NCBI GenBank assembly: GCA_020445165.1
Contig: JAGRHE010000162.1
Coordinates: forward strand, 1 to 6,279
Source: Gammaproteobacteria bacterium
GTDB taxonomy: Bacteria > Pseudomonadota > Gammaproteobacteria > Chromatiales > Sedimenticolaceae
Direction of reading: 5' to 3'
Length of the DNA: 6,279 nucleotides
Both the position numbers and the translations under genes were made by a program. Below are positions 1 to 6,279 of the stretch, in pieces. The notes beneath the pieces are model-generated. The model had not been told where the DNA came from. It worked only from the letters and a program-made list of their open reading frames with translations, and made no database searches. The number at the start of each line of letters is the position of its first letter. Positions within the stretch are counted from its first letter, which is position 1.

Positions 1-502
1 TGTTTGCGTACACGGCGTTGATGAAGCCGGCCGTGGCGAACAGGATCGACGTGAGCACGAACACCAGCAGCGTGATGGCATAGCTGTGCACCTCGAGATC
101 GGTAAACAACAAAGAGACCAGCGTGACCGTAATGCCAACCACCACGCCACGTGCAACACCGCCGGCGACATAACCGGCCAGGATGATGAAGTTCGGCAGC
201 GGCGCGATCAGCAGTTCCTCGATGTTGTGCTGGAACTTGCTGCTGTAGAAGCTCGACACCACGTTGGCGTAGCTGTTCGAGATCACCGACATCAGGATCA
301 GCCCGGGCACGATGAAGTCGATGTAACGATAGCCTTCCATGTCACCAATCTGTGCCCCGATCAGCTTGCCGAAGATCACGAAATACAAGGCCATCGTGAT
401 CGCCGGCGGCAGCACCGTCTGCACCCAGATGCGGACGAAACGCAGGATCTCCTTGGTCAGGATGGTCTGAAACGCGACCCGGTAGACGGCGGCACGGCTC
501 AC
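1..502 (-). CDS. yadH: ABC-2 type transporter permease, YadH-like (partial, C-terminus outside window)
   Basis: Membrane subunit of an ABC exporter, expected in the inner membrane with the YadG ATPase; the substrate of this family is not established. The first 167 codons are visible, and the rest (the family is about 256 aa) lies beyond the left edge. The start is read as GTG because it overlaps the yadG stop (GTGA), and the protein then aligns from its N-terminus with E. coli YadH as I remember it. Conserved stretches include RIWVQTVLPPAITMALYF (residues 24-41), IVPGLILMSVISNSYANV (64-81) and KFQHNIEELLIAPLP (89-103). The first is the amphipathic entry helix and first membrane span typical of ABC2_membrane proteins. 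Hydrophobic segments fall near residues 29-48, 62-82, 106-133 and 141-163. No frameshift was seen. Translation is probably coupled to yadG. Confidence 0.9.
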   Translation of the reverse strand, partial: MSRAAVYRVAFQTILTKEILRFVRIWVQTVLPPAITMALYFVIFGKLIGAQIGDMEGYRYIDFIVPGLILMSVISNSYANVVSSFYSSKFQHNIEELLIAPLPNFIILAGYVAGGVARGVVVGITVTLVSLLFTDLEVHSYAITLLVFVLTSILFATAGFINAVYAN

Positions 503-1437
503 TTCGATTGCTCCTGTGCCGCCGCACGGCTGCCCTGCACCATGTCGATGAACAGGCGCTCCAGGCGATTCTGCTTGTTGCGCACGCCCTGCACCTCGAT
601 GCCGTGCTCGGCGAGGACGACGAAAAGTCGGCTGATCCCGATGTCGCGCGTCACGCAAACTTCTATGGTCGTGCTGTCGACCAGGCAGATCTCGAAGCCG
701 GGCAGCGACGGCAGATCGGTGATCTCGTCACGCACGTCGAGCAGGTAGTACTCGGCGTGCAGCCGGCGCAGCATCTCGCTCATCCGCGCCCTCTCGGCGA
801 TCCGGCCATGGTTGATGATCGCGATATTGCGGCACAGGCTTTCGGCCTCTTCCAGGTAATGCGTGGTCAGGATGATCGTGGTGCCACCGGCGTTGATCTC
901 GCGCAGGAAATCCCACATCGAACGCCGGATCTCGATATCGACGCCGGCGGTCGGCTCGTCCAGGATCAGCAGGCGCGGCCGGTGTACCAGGGCACGCGCG
1001 ATCATCAGGCGGCGCTTCATGCCACCAGACAGCTCACGTGCCTGGACGTTACGCTTCTGCCACAGGTCGAGCTGGCGCAGCGAGGCCTCGGCACGGATAT
1101 ATCCCTCGCGCCGAGGGATGCCGTAATAGCCGGCCTGGTTGACGACGATCTCGACCACCGGCTCGAACTGGTTGAAGTTGAACTCCTGCGGAACCAGCCC
1201 GATATTTGACTTGACCCCGGCCGGATCCTTGTCCAGGTCATGCCCGAACACCTCGACCTTTCCATCGCTCTTGTTGACCAGCGAGCTGATGATGCCGATC
1301 GCCGTCGACTTGCCGGCGCCATTCGGTCCCAGCAGGGCAAAGAAATCGCCTTCGTCGACGTCCAGGTCGATGCCGCACAGGGCCTCGTGGCCGTTGCGAT
1401 AGGTCTTGCGCAGGTTGTGCAGCGATAGCGCCTTCAT
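499..1437 (-). CDS. yadG: ABC transporter ATP-binding protein, YadG-like
   Basis: ATPase subunit that powers the adjacent ABC-2 permease at the cytoplasmic face of the inner membrane. All nucleotide-binding motifs are present in the 312-aa product: Walker A GPNGAGKST (37-45), Q-loop glutamine 84 in LVPQEFNFN, signature LSGGM (136-140), Walker B LLILDE (156-161), D-loop AGVD (164-167) and H-loop His193 in TTHYLEEAE. The stretches IGIISSLVNK and VVNQAGYYG and the overall length match E. coli YadG (about 308 aa) closely from memory, which is more specific than a generic ABC ATPase call. After about residue 225 comes the family's less conserved C-terminal region. The ATG start aligns with the family N-terminus; only a weak purine run (GGGAAA) precedes it, with no strong ribosome binding site. 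It overlaps the permease by 4 bp, so the two form one operon. The transported substrate cannot be read from the sequence. Confidence 0.95.
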   Translation of the reverse strand: MKALSLHNLRKTYRNGHEALCGIDLDVDEGDFFALLGPNGAGKSTAIGIISSLVNKSDGKVEVFGHDLDKDPAGVKSNIGLVPQEFNFNQFEPVVEIVVNQAGYYGIPRREGYIRAEASLRQLDLWQKRNVQARELSGGMKRRLMIARALVHRPRLLILDEPTAGVDIEIRRSMWDFLREINAGGTTIILTTHYLEEAESLCRNIAIINHGRIAERARMSEMLRRLHAEYYLLDVRDEITDLPSLPGFEICLVDSTTIEVCVTRDIGISRLFVVLAEHGIEVQGVRNKQNRLERLFIDMVQGSRAAAQEQSK

Positions 1438-1570
1438 TCAGCGGTTTCCCGGCGGGGACGTGTTTGCCCGGTGCGCGCGACGATACGGCAGTATGGACCG
1501 GCACTGATGATCGCAGACACGGAGCGCCCGATTATACGGTGATCGGTCCGGAAATGGCGCCGGGACATCC
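1438..1570 (-). promoter_or_regulatory. Intergenic region with candidate promoter for yadGH (TATAAT at 1531-1536)
   Basis: This 133-bp gap separates the acetoacetyl-CoA synthetase stop from the yadG start, both on the minus strand. Read on the minus strand it contains a perfect sigma-70 -10 hexamer, TATAAT, at 1536 to 1531, which would start transcription near 1524 and leave a leader of about 86 nt before yadG. No good -35 hexamer lies 16-18 bp upstream (CGCCAT at 17 bp is poor), and there is no extended -10 TG. The assignment therefore rests on the -10 and on its position. No hairpin followed by a T run was found after the synthetase stop, so some read-through into yadGH is possible. Confidence 0.4.
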
Positions 1571-3532
<1,962 letters not shown>

Positions 3533-3598
3533 TGGCCTATCCTCTCGGAGACATCTTCAACCTTAGCCAACCCGCCGGCCACGACCAAGGAGCCATCG
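3533..3598. promoter_or_regulatory. Divergent intergenic control region between acetoacetyl-CoA synthetase and aminotransferase
   Basis: These 66 bp separate two start codons that point away from each other, so both promoters, or parts of them, must lie here or inside the opposite gene. Both ribosome binding sites can be seen: AAGGAG (3587-3592, plus strand) 6 nt before the aminotransferase ATG, and GAGAGGA (3546-3540, minus strand) 7 nt before the synthetase ATG. No convincing pair of -35 and -10 hexamers was found. The best plus-strand candidate, TTGGGT (3514-3519) with CTATCC (3537-3542) at 17-bp spacing, is weak and partly inside the synthetase gene. No clear operator palindrome was recognised. 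Confidence 0.5.
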
Positions 3599-4885
3599 AT
3601 GACCGCTGTGCAGCCACGCTCTCCCGAGGTCTACCTGAATCTCAATGTGCGCGGACTGGGCGCATCGGCGACGTTGGCAATCAATGAACGCTCGGCCGCT
3701 TTGCAGGCCGCCGGCCGGCAGGTATACCGGCTCGGCCTCGGCCAGTCGCCGTTCCCGGTGCCCGAGCATGTGCGCGAAAGCCTGGCGCTGAACGCCCACC
3801 AGAAGGATTACCTCGCCGTGAAGGGACTGCCTGCCCTGCGCAGCGCGATTGTCGACTGGGTGCGCCGCACCGAAGGCATCGATTACGACCCGGCGAACGT
3901 ACTGATCGGACCCGGCACCAAGGAGCTGATGTTCCTGGTGCAGCTGGTCTACTACGGCGACCTGGTGATCCCGACGCCGTCCTGGGTGTCATATGCCCCC
4001 CAGGCCAGCATCATCGGCCGACCGATCAAGTGGCTGCGCACCCGTCCCGAGACCGGTCTCGGCGTCGAGCCGGACGCACTCGAGGAACTGTGCGCCGAGG
4101 ACCCGGACCGCCCACGCCTGCTGATCCTGAACTCACCAGGCAATCCGACCGGCCTGACCTACAGTGCCGAGCAGCTGCAGGCCCTGGCCGGGGTGCTGCG
4201 CAAGTACCGCGTGCTGGCACTGTCGGACGAGATCTACAGTGGTACCCATTTCACTGGCAACCACGTGTCACTGGCGCGCTACTACCCCGAAGGCACGATC
4301 ATCAGCAACGGCCTGAGCAAGTGGTGCGGCGCCGGCGGCTGGCGGGTCGGCTTCTTCGTGTTTCCGGACACCCTGGCCTGGCTCGCCAACGCCATGGCCG
4401 CGGTTGCCAGCGAGACCTTCACATCGACCAGCGCACCGCTACAGTACGCGGCGATCAGCGCCTTCGACGACCGCCCGGAGATGAGTGACTACCTGGATCG
4501 CAGCCGGCGCATCCTCGGTCGACTGGCAGAGCATGGCTACCGCTCGCTGGTCGACGCCGGCGCCGTGCTCACACCGGCCGGCGGCGGCTTCTACCTGTTT
4601 CCGCGCTTCGACGCCCGGCGTGAGCACCTGCACGCACGCGGCATCGACGACAGTGCGACCCTATGCGAACGCCTGCTCCAAGAGACTGGCGTCGCCACCC
4701 TGCCCGGCAGCAACTTCGGCCGTCCACCGTCGGAGCTGTCGCTGCGCCTGGCCTACGTCGACTTCGATGGCGGTGCAGCGTTGCAGGCGGCCGTGCACGA
4801 GACGGTCGACGAGGATTTTCTGCAGCGTCACTGCCCGCGCGTGACCGAAGCCATGCAGAAGATGAGCGACTGGTTCCGTGGCTGA
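3599..4885 (+). CDS. Class I/II pyridoxal-phosphate-dependent aminotransferase (aspartate aminotransferase fold)
   Basis: Cytoplasmic PLP enzyme that transfers amino groups between an amino acid and a 2-oxo acid; the substrate cannot be assigned. The 428-aa product has the family landmarks in order: GLGQSPFPVP (46-55) near the N-terminus, YLAVKGLPALRSAI (71-84), the cofactor phosphate loop GPGTKE (104-109), NSPGNPTG (178-185) with Asn182, SDEIYSG (209-215) with Asp210 and Tyr213, the Schiff-base lysine Lys241 in GLSKWCGAGGWRVG (238-251, matching the class I pattern, with Arg249), and Arg383 in LSLRLAY, expected to bind the substrate carboxylate. The start is ATG 3599, with AAGGAG 6 nt upstream. 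The open frame continues 159 codons further upstream, but only antisense to the synthetase gene and without family similarity. The 5' neighbour is the divergent acetoacetyl-CoA synthetase. An aspartate, aromatic or other dicarboxylate-type transaminase is possible. Confidence 0.93.
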   Translation: MTAVQPRSPEVYLNLNVRGLGASATLAINERSAALQAAGRQVYRLGLGQSPFPVPEHVRESLALNAHQKDYLAVKGLPALRSAIVDWVRRTEGIDYDPANVLIGPGTKELMFLVQLVYYGDLVIPTPSWVSYAPQASIIGRPIKWLRTRPETGLGVEPDALEELCAEDPDRPRLLILNSPGNPTGLTYSAEQLQALAGVLRKYRVLALSDEIYSGTHFTGNHVSLARYYPEGTIISNGLSKWCGAGGWRVGFFVFPDTLAWLANAMAAVASETFTSTSAPLQYAAISAFDDRPEMSDYLDRSRRILGRLAEHGYRSLVDAGAVLTPAGGGFYLFPRFDARREHLHARGIDDSATLCERLLQETGVATLPGSNFGRPPSELSLRLAYVDFDGGAALQAAVHETVDEDFLQRHCPRVTEAMQKMSDWFRG

Positions 4886-5043
4886 GCCTGGATAACAACG
4901 CAGCATCGACGAGCCGGGCGCCCGGTCTGGGAAACGCGTACCCGGACAATCACGCCCGGCCATCGCAATGACAGGCCTCATCGCTGGTGTTGTTCGGCAG
5001 GTGAATGGTTCAGGCTAGAATGCCGGTTTTTCGCCGGTCCACC
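4886..5043 (+). promoter_or_regulatory. Intergenic region with candidate yfcA promoter (-10 TAGAAT at 5016-5021)
   Basis: This 158-bp gap lies between the aminotransferase stop and the transporter start. TAGAAT at 5016-5021 matches the sigma-70 -10 consensus at five of six positions. Upstream, TTGTTC (4990-4995) is 20 bp away, longer than ideal, and TTCGGC (4993-4998) is 17 bp away but a poor match. Transcription from this site would begin near 5028, which favours ATG 5044 as the transporter start with a leader of about 16 nt. The gap also holds a perfect 12-bp palindrome, CCGGGCGCCCGG (4914-4925), with no T run after it, so it is not a standard terminator. No gene was seen here. Confidence 0.4.
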
Positions 5044-5799
5044 ATGGACATCCTGCCCCTCGACACCCTGCTGATCCTGACCGCGGTCGCCGCCGTGGCC
5101 GGCATGATCGATGCGATCGCCGGCGGTGGCGGATTGCTGGCCCTGCCGGCACTGCTGTGGGCCGGCCTGCCGCCGGTGCAGGCGCTGGCGACCAACAAGC
5201 TGCAGGGCACCTTCGGCACGGCGACCGCGTCGTACCGGTTCATACGCGGCGGCGAGATCGACTGGCGACGCCTGAAGGTTCCGATACTGATGACCTTCAT
5301 CGGCGCGGTCAGCGGCACGCTCGCGGTCCAGCGGCTGGGCTCGGCACTGCTCGAAGACATGGTGCCGGTCCTGCTGATCGCCTTCGCACTGTACTTTCTG
5401 CTGTCGCCGCGAATCGGCGACCAGGATGCGCAGCACCGCATCAGTCACAACCTGTTCGGCCTGCTGATCGGTTTCGGTGTCGGTTTCTATGACGGCTTTT
5501 TCGGTCCCGGCACCGGTACGCTGTTTGCAGTCGGTCACATGCTGTTGCTGGGACAGAATATGGTGAATGCCACCATCAATACCAAATTGCTGAACTTCAC
5601 CAGCAATGTGGTGGCGCTGGTGTTTTTTCTTTCCGGCGGGCATGTGCTGTGGGTAGCGGGATTGGTGATGGCGCTGGGCCAGATGCTGGGTGCTTATGTG
5701 GGTTCCAACATGGTGATCGACAAGGGTACCCGGCTGATTCGTCCGCTGCTGATCATCATGAGTCTGGTGATCAGTATCAAGCTGCTGCTGTTTCCCTGA
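5044..5799 (+). CDS. yfcA: TSUP family inner-membrane transporter, YfcA-like (TauE/SafE)
   Basis: Predicted inner-membrane protein of the TauE/SafE (TSUP) family, which moves small anions such as sulfur-containing or organic acids; the substrate of the YfcA branch is not established. The 251-aa product shows the duplicated family motifs: GMIDAIAGGGGLLALPAL (20-37) followed by ALATNKLQG (47-55) in the first half, and GFYDGFFGPGTGTLF (147-161) followed by KLLNFTSNVVAL (181-192) in the second, plus GQMLGAYVGSNMV (212-224) and LIRPLL (231-236). This order matches E. coli YfcA from memory. Hydrophobic spans cover most of the chain (about 7-40, 79-97, 104-121, 135-150, 156-171, 186-222, 231-250). 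ATG 5044 is chosen because it matches the family N-terminus; in-frame ATGs at 5005 and 5020 would add a charged extension. The ribosome binding site is weak. GC content falls sharply in the second half. Confidence 0.92.
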   Translation: MDILPLDTLLILTAVAAVAGMIDAIAGGGGLLALPALLWAGLPPVQALATNKLQGTFGTATASYRFIRGGEIDWRRLKVPILMTFIGAVSGTLAVQRLGSALLEDMVPVLLIAFALYFLLSPRIGDQDAQHRISHNLFGLLIGFGVGFYDGFFGPGTGTLFAVGHMLLLGQNMVNATINTKLLNFTSNVVALVFFLSGGHVLWVAGLVMALGQMLGAYVGSNMVIDKGTRLIRPLLIIMSLVISIKLLLFP

Positions 5800-5809
5800 T
5801 ACGGGCCAC

Positions 5810-5846
5810 AAAAAAAGGCGGACAGTTTTGCTGTCCGCCTTTTTTT
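5810..5846. terminator. Bidirectional intrinsic terminator between yfcA and the FabG4-type reductase gene
   Basis: This is a perfect hairpin. GGCGGACAG (5817-5825) pairs with CTGTCCGCC (5831-5839) around a 5-nt loop TTTTG, and the stem extends through seven A (5810-5816) against seven T (5840-5846), giving 16 bp in all. Read in either direction, a GC-rich stem is followed by a U run, so it can end transcription of both convergent genes, whose stop codons lie 10 bp to the left and 19 bp to the right. Confidence 0.95.
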
Positions 5847-5865
5847 CGGCTAACAATCGGCCGGA

Positions 5866-6279
5866 TTACGCACCCAGCAGGTTCTGGCCACACACGCGCA
5901 CGGTGTTGCCGTTCACGCCGGAAGACGCCGGGCTGCAGTAGAACGCAATGGCTTCTGCCACGTCCACCGGCAGACCACCCTGCTTCAGGGAATTCAGGCG
6001 ACGGCCTGCTTCGCGGGTAGCGAACGGAATGGCCGCCGTCATCTGGGTTTCAATGAAGCCAGGGGCCACTGCGTTGATGGTGATATCTTTCTTGGCCAGG
6101 ATCGGTGCAAACGCATCGACCATGCCGATCACGCCCGCTTTGGACACCGCGTAGTTGGACTGGCCGAAGTTGCCGGCAATGCCGCTCATGGAAGACACGC
6201 ACACGATGCGGCCACCTTCGCGCAGGACTTCCTGCTCGATCAGGGCATCATTGATACGCTCTTCGGATGACAGGTTGAT
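5866..6279 (-). CDS. 3-oxoacyl-ACP reductase, FabG4-type short-chain dehydrogenase (partial, N-terminus outside window)
   Basis: NAD(P)H-dependent reductase of 3-oxoacyl thioesters, cytoplasmic. Only the C-terminal 137 residues are visible; the frame is open to the right edge. Short-chain dehydrogenase features are clear. The catalytic serine is in VCVSSMSG (visible residue 30), YAVSK carries the catalytic Tyr43 and Lys47, and [10 protein letters not shown] (69-78) is the PG motif after the active site. The stretch [34 protein letters not shown] and the end [10 protein letters not shown] closely resemble, from memory, mycobacterial FabG4 (Rv0242c), a long reductase of about 450 aa with an extra N-terminal nucleotide-fold domain. 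Classical FabG (about 245 aa) lacks this tail, so the full gene is probably long. It ends in TAA and converges on yfcA with a shared terminator. GC content, about 61-62%, is a little below the central genes. Confidence 0.9.
   Translation of the reverse strand: MNLSSEERINDALIEQEVLREGGRIVCVSSMSGIAGNFGQSNYAVSKAGVIGMVDAFAPILAKKDITINAVAPGFIETQMTAAIPFATREAGRRLNSLKQGGLPVDVAEAIAFYCSPASSGVNGNTVRVCGQNLLGA

Noticed and set aside
86..1209. Long plus-strand open frames (86-748 and 508-1209) opposite the yadGH genes
   Set aside because: They lie wholly antisense to two well-recognised genes, encode His/Gln/Asp/Arg-rich chains with no recognisable motif, and are the usual by-product of GC-rich codon bias.
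4914..4925. Palindrome CCGGGCGCCCGG downstream of the aminotransferase, considered as a terminator or operator
   Set aside because: No T run follows it and there is no loop beyond the palindrome centre. In GC-rich DNA a 12-bp GC palindrome is not strong evidence of function on its own.
5005..5043. Upstream in-frame starts for yfcA at ATG 5005 and ATG 5020
   Set aside because: Both lie upstream of the likely transcription start implied by the TAGAAT hexamer, and they add a basic extension not expected before the first membrane span. ATG 5044 matches the family N-terminus, though its ribosome binding site is weak.
4978..5856. A 292-aa minus-strand open frame covering all of yfcA
   Set aside because: It begins inside the terminator, is rich in Gln, His, Asp and Arg with no domain pattern, and mirrors the codons of the clear TSUP gene on the other strand.

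Overview
The window is ordinary chromosomal DNA from a GC-rich bacterium, most likely a gammaproteobacterium. This rests on close residue-level resemblance, recalled rather than searched, of two loci to Escherichia coli YadG/YadH and YfcA, and on a FabG4-type reductase of a kind also found in environmental Gammaproteobacteria. There are six protein-coding genes, two of them cut by the window edges. I see no RNA gene, insertion sequence, CRISPR array or phage gene, and no stretch over 300 bases without a gene.

Layout. Positions 1-1437 (minus strand) hold an ABC-2 exporter pair: the ATPase yadG, then the permease yadH, which overlaps it by a GTGA stop/start and runs off the left edge. Positions 1571-3532 (minus) encode a full-length acetoacetyl-CoA synthetase. 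Diverging from it across only 66 bp, positions 3599-4885 (plus) encode a class I PLP-dependent aminotransferase. After a 158-bp gap comes a YfcA-type TSUP membrane transporter (about 5044-5799, plus). It converges on the C-terminal 137 residues of a FabG4-type 3-oxoacyl-ACP reductase (5866-6279, minus), which runs off the right edge. A perfect 16-bp hairpin flanked by A and T runs lies between the convergent genes and can terminate both.

How the genes fit together. The exporter pair is a self-contained two-gene unit. Acetoacetyl-CoA synthetase activates free acetoacetate for thiolysis or polymer and lipid synthesis. Its divergent aminotransferase neighbour suggests, but does not prove, a shared role in using carbon from amino acids that yield acetoacetate. 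The TSUP transporter and the FabG4-type reductase look like independent transcription units.

No new biological system was found. The observation most worth checking is a sharp fall in GC content inside yfcA, from about 70% near its start to about 50% after position 5520. It may mark a recombination junction or an assembly join. The divergent synthetase/aminotransferase arrangement is a lesser point of interest.
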